Source: Campylorhamphus procurvoides (lineage: Eukaryota; Chordata; Aves; Passeriformes; Dendrocolaptidae). Taken from it: DNA of 64,000 nucleotides. The translations under genes were made by a program, and so were the position numbers. The DNA lies in NCBI GenBank assembly GCA_013396655.1, contig WBMV01008407.1, positions 1,106,583 to 1,170,582 on the forward strand. Direction: 5' to 3'. Below, piece by piece: positions 1 through 11,583 of this stretch (positions are counted from its first letter, which is position 1; each line of letters opens with the position of its first letter). The notes beneath the pieces are model-generated. The model was not told where the DNA came from. It saw only the letters and a list, made by a program, of their open reading frames with translations, and did not search any database.

Positions 1-3000
1 GTGTGTGTCTACTGGGGAATTGAGTACAATGCTGTGTGCAGACCTCTCCCCAAGCCCCCAAACCAAGGTGTCCAAGGTGGATGCAGCCAACAGCTGGGCT
101 GGGGGAGCACCCTGTGGTTCTTCAGCCGTCATGCCTTTTGCATAGTTCAAGTGCATTGAGCTACTTCCCAGAGTGGCACTGTAACCTGCCTGGCACAAGA
201 GTGCAGTTTTACCAGAGGTCAGCTCCTATACTCACCTTGTTTCCACTGTGTAATGTAGTACAGGGATCCTCAGGAGCCACTGTCCTCTCTGATGGGTGAA
301 CAGTTCCTGGAGCCCGCTCTTTTTATAGCTCTCCAAAACACATGATGTGTATTTTATAGCCTTGTGAAGATTTGTTCACAGGGCTCCGGTCTGTGAAGTT
401 GTGTGGAGTGAGTCATGTCTTCTACTGACCTGGCCTGCTGACTCTCCTCCTGGACAGTAAAAGGGAGACTTTCCCCGAAGTTTTCTCTGGAACTGAATAT
501 CCTTATTTAAAAAAAAAAAAAGAAAGAAAGTGCTTAGATTTTTGGCAAAAATAGTGCAAAAAGTTTCAAGAGTTGGAAAGAAAAAAATTATACTAAGCTC
601 AGTCAGATACTGACACAGACTGTCTAAACATAATCTAAGTCTCTGGAGTCCCTGTAACTTGCAAATGAGTTAGCAACTAGAAAAGTTATTGTAGCTCCAT
701 TCTTCAGGTTTCTGAGGAACATATTTTGTGGGAGGACTGAAACTGCAGAATGATCCAGAGCAAAACTTCTACAAGTACTCCAAACCCATGTGAACACTCA
801 CTTTCCCAAACTGACCAGTATCAACCACCTTTTCCTAGGTTCTCTTTCATACTGTCTCTCCCTCAGGGTTGTCTACCCTTCCTTTACCTCTTCTTTTCCT
901 TCCTTGTTTTACACATAGATTATCCCCCCAAAATGGAATCTTCACCCCCAAAATAGCCCCAGAACAAAGCAGGGGACTAACTACCGCTCTGACATGCAAC
1001 TTTCTGTTTCTTCAGAACCCTTCTTGTACTGGAACAGGAGGAGGCATAAATCGGGCAAAGCTGTTTCAGACACCTCTCCACTGCACCAGCATAGCAGGGC
1101 AGAAAATGGTCACCTTTTTTCATTAGGAATGTGTTAGCCTTTAGTCTTGTATCTGTACTGTCAGAACACTTGACTTCTCTACTGGGTCAGAAATTCTAAT
1201 AATGTAAGTTGTAGGGGAAGAAGAGTAAGATTGGAGTAATTTAAAGAAGCTGCTCTAAAAGTTATCTCCTCTTGCTTGATCCGCCCTTGTTTTCAACATT
1301 TCCCCGGGCTCCCCTGCCTTCTGCTGACAGGTTCTGAGAGGATGGGTGGTGGCTTTTTCTGAGAGCAGCATCAGATGTGGTTATATGAACAATATGTACC
1401 TGAAAGCTCTGAAGTGGATACAAAATTGATTAGGGGCTTTTTTTGTTCTGGGGTGGGGCTTCATTAGCCAACACGCAAAAAGTTACTGTGTTTTAGAACT
1501 TGAAGCTCAACAAGAAAAAAAGTACTTTTTGATGCAATATAGCTTTGTTTGTTTCACAGAATATTCTGAGTTTGAAGGAACACACAAGGATCACCGAATC
1601 CAACTCTCAAGTGAATGGCCTGTACACGTGTTATCAGCACCACACTCTGACCAGCTGAGCTAATGTCAGGGACTTCTTGTGGGGACAGAGGGGGAAAAAA
1701 GCCCTCAGAGATGCTACAAAACAAAGCAGGGAGGAAGACTTTTTGTTAGGCTGGATGATTGAGATCAGTAAGGCGCAAAGACACAGGCACACAAACTGCC
1801 AGGGCAAAATTATGCTGGCCCAAGGGCAAAGATGGAGCAAGGAGAAGGGGAGCCTGGGCATCTGTGTGAGGTGAAGTAGTTTTGTCTGTGTTAACTTATC
1901 CTGTCTTGAGGGCAAGAGCACTGTGCTCCCCCGGGGGACAGCTTTCTGGAGGAACATCACATGCTGCAAGCAATGTAGGTGAGGCTGCCGTCAAGGGACG
2001 AACAATCAAAGCAACTCCTCTTTGTGCATCTGCAATGGAGGCTGAGTCATTACCATTCATCACCAGCCCGACTGGCGTGTTCATTCTGGTGACAGTTGTT
2101 TTTGGGAGAGAGGACAGCTTTTGATGCCTTTTAATTCCTGAAAATAAAAGAAAAAAGGGCTGTCAAGGTAACAGGCATCCGGAGAGACTGACTGAAAACA
2201 GTGGGTAAGGAAATGACTTTAAGTCCCAGAGAAATGCAGCACAAAAGGGAGTTGCCACAATAACCAGGATAGTGTGGCTTGCTCCTTCTTGTTTCTGAAG
2301 GAAGCAGTAAATGGCTAAAACTTCCCACACTCAATTTACAAATGACCTGCAATTGCAGGACAACACAGGAAAGTTAGCATTGCTGTTGCAGGGTATTTTC
2401 TCTGTTATTCTTCCTGCTAGGCTGTCTGGTTTGAGTATTCACATTGATATTTGTAGCATTCATCTTGCAACTTACTCAAATCAAGGCCCAAATTCTTCCT
2501 CAGCAGACCAGGAGCCTCTTCGGGCCCACCCCTGTCCTCAGAGACTGATGTGCTCCACAGCATCCCAAGGCAGTTTAGCCACTGACTTTACAGGGGCTCA
2601 AGATTTCTGCCAACCACCTCCTGCTGTTTCATGGAAACCATCTGGCAGTGGCTGCCCAGTGCTGGAAGTGGCTTTTGCTTGGAAGCTTTAAGGCAGGATA
2701 CATCCTCTGGCTGTCTTTCCTCATCTCCAGCAACCATTTCACTTGCTGGCCCCACCAGGCTCTGCAAGATGAGCGGTTCCCAGCTCTGCGCCCAAGAGGG
2801 AGCATCTGGAGAGGTGCCAACATCCCCTTCCTCCAGATTAATGCTTTTCCTCTGCAGCTTTCACGTCTCCATCTTGTTATTTCTCTTCTCACACCACTCT
2901 CCTTTTTCTTACTAATCCCCTCCTTTGCTCTCGTTCCCCTCATAACACCACAATGGTGTTTCTCTCATTTTATGACCCTCTGCATCTACTCAGCACTATG

Positions 3001-4970
3001 GCAGGAGGGACTTACTGAGGCAGAGGGATGCTCCCATGAGCACAATAGGTAGGGAGCACATACCATCTAATCAGACATGGTCCTTGCCTGAAGAAATCAC
3101 TTCAAATAAGCAGAGCAGGAAAAAGAGTGAGGGGGAAAGTCTGAAGAAGTGACTTCCCCAGGCCTGTCCAGTGGGGCCAGAAACAAGTCCTCTCTCTTAC
3201 CCATTGGTCCAAACTGTCATATTTACTCTGTGGGGACTTAGCCAAGGGTAATTTTAAAGCAAACTAAAGATCAAGGGGATCCTCGTTGGAACAGAGTTCC
3301 TCAAGGAGCCTTGCTTCTGTGGCAGAGAAACAATTGGGCCATCCAGCCATAGTGCCCCATGGCAAATGAGTTCTAGATGCTTTTGGCTTCTACCACATCC
3401 ACCTAGGAAAACACAGCTTCCCATGCCTGGCAAGGCAGCAGTTCCAAGGTTGAGCAGCCAAGGTACCTCATGTGACAGCGAGCAGAAGCCACAAGCTCTA
3501 GGAGATGCAGCACCCCTTTCCAGGGACCCTGCATCGAGAAAAAGGCTGTGCTTGAGCTGGGAAGGGGATTTTCACTTTCCGATGATGATCAAAGTGCTGC
3601 CATAGGATTTGCTAATGAATATGACCTGGGTCGGGATTAGGCCAGGTGCTCCAAATGGACCTGTCCCATCTTTAGTCTTGTCTTCTCCATCTGGAGTAGT
3701 TCGAGCTGTGCACTGCCTTGCAGAAACCCACTGGTAGAGCTTTAAAACCCCCCAATATAATAACTAGAGATGAGCTCATTATATCTGCTTATGACTCATG
3801 GGCCGGAAGCTGCAGTGAACACGGCTGCTGTGCTGGGAGCCTCACTTCCAAGGGTGTGGCGACACATGCAATTACTAGACTGAGTAATCACAGCTCAGTA
3901 CAGGTTTACTGTCATTACATTCTAACTTTTGGTAGCAGAGGTATGAGGGATTACCTGTGTTAGGCCGCACAGCTGCATGTGGACAGACATACACATGAAA
4001 TATCCTTGAGTGAACCAATGAAGATAGCAGGGCTTTGTGAGGCTCAGAGACTACACCTGAAGGCTAAATCTATTTTTGTGCAAGTTTAGAGCAAGTTAGT
4101 TAGTAGAAAAGGTCATCTCATAAACCAAAAGACCTGACATGAAGGAGTCAACTTGCTTTATAAAGTTCAGGAAACACAGTGACTGAATGGACCAAAGTGA
4201 TGCTGAATTAGCAGTGACAGAGATACTCAAATAATATGCCTATTATTGGAAGACAGTGAGTTTTACTTTCATGTTTTCTATTGTACACCTGATCAGGAAG
4301 GTCCCTAGGTTTGGTAATGTACCACAGACAGCGACTTGGATAAATCTGTGCGAATCATGTCCCTGCTAAGGCATCTGCCCTAGGGACAACTGCCATCACC
4401 TGTGGCTTTCCAGTTTGTCCAGATGTCCATTGCCATGGCTCACCCCGGTGTGGGTGAGAACATGCTGTCATTGCTGCTGTGCTAAATAAACAATTAGTCC
4501 CATGACCACATGGCACTGAGATAGCCTGGGGGTTTCCTGTTGTCGCACTGTCCCTAGGGTGACAACAAGTTTCTCTTCAGACACAGCACAGTGAGTTGTT
4601 CCCTGGCTCTACCTCTGCCACCAGAAAACATTCACATTCATATGCAAAACCCTTACCCTCCGGGCTGCGCAGCTACAGCTTTCAGCAACAGGGCAGGGCG
4701 CATTTTGAGCCTGTGCTGCCTGCCTCTGCTCTCAAAGTCAACTTCTCTCTCAACTGTGAGGACACCCCACCTCAAAACTCGTCTCAAAGGCAGGCTGTAG
4801 AAACAAGAGGCGTTGTTTGTATGAATGGGACTCTTTTCATGAGTGCAGATGCGGAAGCTGTTGCCACCAAAATGTTTAGGAAACTGGTGAAAGGAAATAG
4901 TCGAGCTGTAGCGTAGGAACCAGTTCAAGCACTCAGCTCTGGCTGCTCCCTGAGCTGCATCCTTGCCACG
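1..4970. other. 5' flank, no gene recognised
   Basis: Apart from a CR1 tail near 1.55 kb and a poly(A) run at 509-521, this is unique AT-leaning sequence. Open frames are short, have no family resemblance and lack flanking splice signals in phase. It may contain the 5' untranslated part and promoter of the exon at 4971, but I see no clear core promoter element. Confidence 0.6.
1554..1665 (-). mobile_element. CR1 LINE 3' tail fragment
   Basis: The stretch reads cacagaatattctgagtttg and then aaggaacacacaaggatcac, the avian CR1 3'-end wording in reverse orientation. It is followed by a block ending accagctgagctaa that often accompanies such tails. It is short, diverged and has no coding capacity. 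Confidence 0.6.
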
Positions 4971-5031
4971 ATGCAGCATGCCCAAGAAGATTTGACTGCA
5001 ACTGGAGAAGAAGATGATGCCTTTGGGGAAG
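4971..5031 (+). CDS. RIPOR2: Candidate upstream coding first exon of a long RIPOR2 isoform
   Basis: ATG at 4971 has A at -3 (gccacgATG) and an in-frame TAG at 4914-4916. It opens 20 codons reading MQHAQEDLTATGEEDDAFGE plus one G, then a GT donor (G|GTAAAGT) at 5032. Exon 2 starts with two bases before an open frame ISSRLPEI that runs into the known MSIGSQSF start, so the phases match exactly (G + GA = Gly). The joined protein gains 29 mostly acidic residues ahead of the Met at 38463. The exon's 5' boundary and promoter are not visible; the flank is not CpG-rich. The phase match and codon-like sequence are seen; use of the exon is inferred. Confidence 0.6.
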
Positions 5032-6394
5032 GTAAAGTCATCTTTTATTAAACTAATCCTTCTACTCAGACTAGAGGCCGGTTTCTAGCCTGGGTGGTAT
5101 TTCCTGAGTAAATCTAAAGTTGTCTATGAGCTCCAAGGTCACAGGGTGACCAGACTTTCTTTTTCTCCTAAAAGAATGGAGAACAAAAGCACCACAGATA
5201 CAATAAAAATACTTTCACGCTGGTTCAGCAGCTTGCTTCCTCAGCAAGGAAGTTACTGCAGAAGAAAGCTGAGGGGACACCAGCTTTCTACAGTGGCTGC
5301 ACTTTGCAAAGTAGCAGGTTGTGCATTCAACACCACAGGTGCAGCTGTCGTTAAAGTAGCAGGGGCTCTTTACAGGTTTAAAGGTGACTTGCTATTTAAA
5401 TGATCTGAGCAAAATTAGCATCCTACTCTCTGACTGCCACAACCCGGGGTACAAAGCCAGTGTCGTAGTTTCTTATCCCTAAAACTGCTTCTGCCTGTGC
5501 TTGATTCCTCACTGCTTGCATCCTGTGCCACCTTTTACATGTGTACTGCGTGCTACCAGGTAAAAATAGCAGAGATGCAGATAAGAGGACTCAGAGGAGG
5601 AGGAATAATCTGGTCCATAGTGTCTAATTTCTGCTACTGTTCACTGCTCCCCTTTGCGCTGGAACAGGGGCTGGGGGAGAACTCGCTCATGCAAATCTTC
5701 TCTCGGCCCCAGCCCTCCACAGTTTCCAAGGGAGTTGAAGGCACAAAGAGCTGCCTGGATCCACTCCAGAGGCTGTGATCCTTTAAACTCACTTTCAGCA
5801 CAGCTTCAGCAAGCCTCATTTAAACAAAGCTCAGCTGTGGTTGGTATGGAAAACTTAGCAGTGAATAGTGCCAAATCAAGTTATCTGAGCCCGAGTGAAA
5901 GGCACCAGCTCAGAAAAGAAAGCAGTTTCAATGATGTACTGTCTGTACTCGAATACGTTTCTCACGTCTATATGCCCCCACTGCTCACTCTGTCCCAGTC
6001 TGGACGCAGAAGGGCAATGGATTTGCAGAAAGGAGAGGGCAGAGCATTTGCATTATGGAAAATGTGCTGATAGTCCAGAGAACACCTGATGCCATTGGGC
6101 AAATCAACTGGCATTGAAAGTACTCTGTTGCATTCCCTGCAACACAAGTGGATGCTGCTCCCCAGGATAATCATCCACATGCTCTGACTTGATGTGGACA
6201 TTCTCAAGTGCTCTGAAGAGTCAGTGGGATTTAGGCTTCATTGCTGTTTCTGAAACCTTTAGCCTATGTTCTTAAGCAGAAATGTAGGAGGGAAAGAGAG
6301 AAATGTGTGCAGTTATTTGACATATATATTGTGTTATCTGAAGGGAATGATACACCATAAAAAAATCCTTTTCAGCCTCTCAGCTAAGTTGTTT

Positions 6395-6550
6395 CTGGCA
6401 GGGCTGATCCTGCAATAGCTAGAGAAGGCTCTGCTTTTCAAAAGCAGAAAAGTTTTAAAAACCTCTCCGTGACCCTGCTTGAAGCAGAAGATTGGAACAG
6501 ATGACCCTCTGAGGTCCCTTCCCACTTGAGTTATCCTACAAGTCTGTGAG
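6395..6550 (+). mobile_element. CR1 LINE 3' end fragment, forward
   Basis: The wording gattggaacagatgaccctc, tgaggtcccttcccacttga and a degraded terminal octamer (ttatcctacaagtctgtga) is the classic CR1 3' terminus in forward orientation. Only the 3' UTR portion remains, and the upstream boundary is approximate. Confidence 0.75.
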
Positions 6551-7410
6551 CTGGTGACAGCCTTTTCAATTCACCTACATGTAGCTGGGAACAAATGCAC
6601 CCTAGCTGCTCTCTCAGGCAGAGGGTCTGTTGGCTCGCAAACCTGCCAGCCGGAGAGCCCAAACAACACAGGCACAGTGCTGGCCTTCCCCTTCAGCCTC
6701 CTCTCCTCCTTCTTGAACGGGTTAGCAGGGAAACATTAACTTTTTGGCTGCTATTTTGGGAATGCTGCTGACCCTGGACTACCCAGTGTGATCCCCCAGG
6801 CTGGGTGGGACCTGAGTGGGGAGGAGCAGTGCCTGTTTTGGTCACAGGGCAGCCCCCTCCTGCTCATGCTGCAGAAACCAAGGCGCCAGCCAAAACTTAG
6901 GGATTTTAGGCCAGATGGAGGCATTTGCCAGGTGCTGGACTCCCAGGTCTGTGCAGACCACAGCTATTAGAGCATGGGTTATTTTTTATTATGTTCCACA
7001 TCTGGATTGATTTGGAAAGCAGTTATGGCAGATCTCTGTCCACCTTTTTAACTCATCCCAATGCTCAGCGGCTGTCACAGTTAAAGATAGCTACATCTTA
7101 TTTCTTCTAGAGCTGGTTGGTCTGGTTTTTTAGAGTTAGTTTTCCTTCTTTTCCAGGGAGATCTAAGATCTCACTATTGCTTGTGCATGTAAGTATCTCA
7201 TATAACTATCTACTGAATGTATTCAGACCACTGTTATCCTTTGCCAAGCAGGCTGTTATCAATGACTGTCCTTAGAAAGTTTCAATCTTTTAAGCATTTT
7301 CATGGTTCTTAAAACCATGGTGGATGCCAGCGTGGAGCCCAGTGCTCCAAAACTGTTAGACCAGGGACAAATACAGAAGTTACATGATCTGTTCACACAA
7401 ACTTTCTAAA

Positions 7411-7449
7411 TACATATATATTTATTTACAATTATATATATATATATAT
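7411..7449. repeat. AT-rich simple repeat, (TA)n core
   Basis: An alternating T/A tract is interrupted by tttatttaca and ends with a run of about 8 TA units. It is simple sequence within intron 1. Confidence 0.85.
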
Positions 7450-10400
7450 CAGGACTAGTTCAAGGATCTGCATGATTCCTTTAAGGTCCTAGCAGCATGG
7501 GAGGGTCTGTTCTTCACCAGATTTTTCTCTATAATCCTCAAGTATTTCAGAGTCAAATTTCTCAGGACATAGTCAACACTATCCCATAACTGTGGCTTAT
7601 CTCCTTTGCTCCCAGCTATGCCCATCCTAAAGCCAGATGAATCCTCTCACTTTCTCAAGCAGCCTGCTCTTGGAGTGATTTACCACTTCCCCAGACATTG
7701 TGCCATCTACATATTCAGTCAATCCCTGTTTAAAGTTCCCTTTCAGGTCACTGACATGAAAAGAGTTCAATTCCACAGGGAAGAACCAATCTTTGTATGT
7801 CCTCATGACATCCCTGGCATCCCCGATGATTTCTTAGCTGTGTTACATCTGTCAAGATCTCATGAAGTACAAAGTCTTATTTCCTACAAAAGCCCACATA
7901 CAATTATTTTCTCTAAAATCCTAATGAGTGTCACAGATTGTATTCCATCCCCTTTAATTTTGCTTATATAACTCTTACACCAGCTATTCCATAAAAAGGC
8001 CAGGACCACTGCCAGGCTATCGCATCATCAGTGACACAACATTTACTCATAGCTCTCTCGAATTCCTCTGGCATTTCAAGTTTTTTGAAATATCAACAAG
8101 AAGTTCCTTTAATAATTCTAAAACTACAGTTTAAAATTCTCCTTTGGGAAAGATAAATGGGGAAGTATTTTCCCATTGATATAGACTGTAAGCTGGCACT
8201 GATATTTTCCCACATGCAAACTAAAACATTTCTTGAAAACTTCTGTATTTTCTTCAGCATAATTGGTAATTCCACCATTTTCATCTAATTACGCTCCGAT
8301 AGGCATAATTTTTCCTTATACATTGAAATCGCAAGTCACAGAGCTGGGTGTGACAAAGTAGGCTAGAACTACCTTCTCAAAAAATCAGGTGGACTCTTGC
8401 AATAGGTATTCAAAGCATCAAAATGTTCATCCTCAAAGAAACTTTGTTTACTAACTCTCTTGTTTTCTAACAGCAGCCTTGCACTCACATGGTGCTCCCT
8501 CCCTTCAAAGGGTCTGCAGAGGCTTTGCAAGTGACCATGCGTAGGTTCGGTGAAGTGCAACTCTCTCTCCTCTGCAACCTGGCCAATGTTTAACAGGGCA
8601 CAGCTGTAGTATGCAAAAGTTTCAAAAAGAAACTCTTTCAGCTTGTTGAAAGCACAGGCAGCAAAAGGTTTCATTTCTTTTATGGCCTGACTCACTACGT
8701 TAATTCAAGGCAAGTGTCTTCAGTTAGTTTTGTATCTTTCTTTGGTCAAAACACCTACTTAGGGGAAAACATTGTTTAATTTTTAGTGACTCTAAGTGCC
8801 TGAGATTCTGAAGTTACATTTCATTAAAAAGAAATTCCTTCCTCTAGCAGGAGGCTTCTCCTCATCACTCAGCCAAACAGGCATGGATTTTCCCTGGCTC
8901 TGTCTAAGATGAGGAGCCAGGAAGGCTCCTGTGGCTCCCAGACCCAGAGAGGGAGGGAGATTTTGGCAGGGTTTAGCTCTCTTGGCAGACTCTGGTTTCT
9001 CTGGGAGTAGAGCTGAGGGCTGACATGGAGGCATGATGCCATCCCCCCAGCACAGCCTCTACTGGGACCAGAGCTTGGCATAGCAGGAGCTCCTATGTCA
9101 AGGAGACACATCCATGCACAGAATTTGCAAGCACTTAGCAAACATGGCAAGCTTATGGGTCCAAGTATCTTATTAGCAGTGATCAACATATCCAAACTGA
9201 CAATGCACAGGAAAAAGTAGAAATGAGGCTGTGATTTATTGCAGATCTTTTCATGCACCTGCTCTACACTGATCTCTCTTCACATCTCCACTTCCCACCT
9301 CTTTTATGTGCCCTCTGGCTGTACCTGGGGTAACCATGACCTGCCCCTCAGACCAAAGCTGATCTGTGCTTCCAAAGCATGGGGGGAAAATTCAAAGCTA
9401 TCATTTTCATTGTGTTCAGTAAGAAAGTATGTGCTCTCGTTCAGTAGACCAGAGCCCCACTTTAGATGGTGCATGGCACAGTCTCAGAGGCACAGGGCCC
9501 TTTCCATGTGCAGGACTGACATGCTGTTATGGCACACAGATATACTCCAGCACTGCTGTCCATCAAGGCTCCCAGCAGAACAGTTACTGCATCAAACTTT
9601 TAAGGTATGCTTCAAAAATACACCAGATACCTTCATGTTCTTGTAAAGCCTGTCTGTTCTTCATGGGAGAGAAAAGAGTTTTAGCTCTGGGGTTTTTGGG
9701 ATCAGCTTTGAGGCTTAGCTGAAACGAAAGGTAGATGCTGTACATGGTTATGTGCATGGCCTGCACATAATGAGGTTAGAGATGTTAGAGGAAAATGAGG
9801 ATAAAGCCTTGGATGCTGACTTAAAATTGAGACACAGCCTGTTCAGCAACAATTCAGGTTAAGCCACTTTTCCCCTAAAGCAATACAAGGCACTATGCTT
9901 TTCTTGAGCATACGACTGCAGTGACTTGTCAAAACATCACACAGGGACATCCATGTCACAACTTCTCTGTGACCCATGGGACCAGGTTTCTTTCCGTGCT
10001 ATATCTAGCCCTGCTTTGGTGAGACCCCTCAGGTATGACCCCTCCCCACAGAGCACATCAAACTGATGCAACTTGAAAAGAATTATGACTGAAGAATATT
10101 CATGTGTGCATATCATTATGGTATTCCAGCAGATGCCTACCTCAGAGGTATACAGGGATACCATTTTTCCTGTGTTTTCACCCCAAAGATTTTGACATGG
10201 CTACTTTTTATCCAGCATACAAGTGCCTAATATGCCAGAAGACTGCTGTAAGGATGAGCAGCCTTGCAATGTATGCAAGTCATGGGAGCTTCTCCTTCCT
10301 GACTGCTGGGAGACTGTGGATCAGTGTCCTGAAAATGTTTACAGGTCCCACCAGCCCTACTTGTCCTTTCAGCTTATCTCATGTTCCCAAAGACGGAGAA

Positions 10401-11547
10401 CGCATGTGCTGTACTCACTGCAGCCCAGAGGATGAGAAGTCCCATCACCAAGGCAACAGTGTCTGCTTCATCCAGATAGATAGATTGGAGTGAGATATTT
10501 GGCCTATAAATTCAGATGGAAGCATCTTTCTCCAAGAGCATGATCAGACTTATTTAGCATGCAGGACAAGGATGTCAAGGAAAAGAGGGTGCTCTCTTAT
10601 GGAGCATTTTTTCTTATTCCTGTTTACACTTAATGCTCTGCTCACCTGCTTCTCGCAGCTGCTTCTCTCTGGTTGTGATCCATGTGCAGACACCGAGTTA
10701 TGCAGAGAGCTTTTTGTGGTCAGAGGAGTTAGTGAAAGACCACCCTAGGCGCCCCCACACTGACCCACCGGCAGTGCTCAGGCCCATCAGCACTTCCAGC
10801 TGTCCGGGGCAGCTGGAGGGCTATTTTTAACAGAGCATCATGTTCTGTATATGAAGCAGGAAAGCTTGAGTTCATGTGGCCCAAAATGGAAAAAAAAAAA
10901 AAAAGATTGAAATGGGAGACACTTTCTGTTTTGGTCTCTCCCTATTTTTTAATTAAAGATATTTGATCTTTTTGGTTTTCCTTCTCTGTTTCTTGAAGGC
11001 AACATTTTTGGTTCATATCTGTTGACAATATTTCTACATCACTAATAATAACAGCAGCAAGGGGAAAAAACAGATGAAATAAACAAGTGGCATTTAACCA
11101 GCCCAAGGAGAAAAGAGGAAGGTATGCATAAACCAGAGAAAAACCACTGATCAGGTGTGCTTGGAGTGTCTTCTAAGCTTGCAAAACAAGTATCTCACCA
11201 AAGGCTGAAGCAAAATTGCCTTCCTTTTCACACATTTCCCCTCTCCTGTTTTTACATAGTGTCCTTACAAAGCTGTGTGAAACACAAGCTTTTTGTCGCT
11301 CAGTCCCATCATTAAATTCACTAAATAAATGTGGCTTGGGCAACGTGAGTGGGTGGTGTAAACAACTTCACCCCTTTAATAATTCGAGGCACAGCTCAGC
11401 TGCCTGTGAAATGAGCTTCCGCCTGCCTGGATGCTAAAACCAAAGCCTTGTGGTTGGTGTACCAAGGGTGTGACAGGCACAAAACAACCGGGTCAGGAAG
11501 TGCAGAGTTAAAATGCGAGGAGTGAAAACAGTCTGAGAGCATATGTC

Positions 11548-11583
11548 AGAGAGAGAGAGAGAGAGAGAGAAAGAAAGAGAGAA
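11548..11583. repeat. (GA)n microsatellite
   Basis: An almost pure GA dinucleotide run is followed by aaag interruptions. It is simple repeat sequence in intron 1. Confidence 0.95.

Noticed and set aside
2311..2691. 126-residue open frame in the 5' flank
   Set aside because: No recognisable domain, no phase-compatible splice sites and no Kozak or promoter support; the length is within chance for the region.
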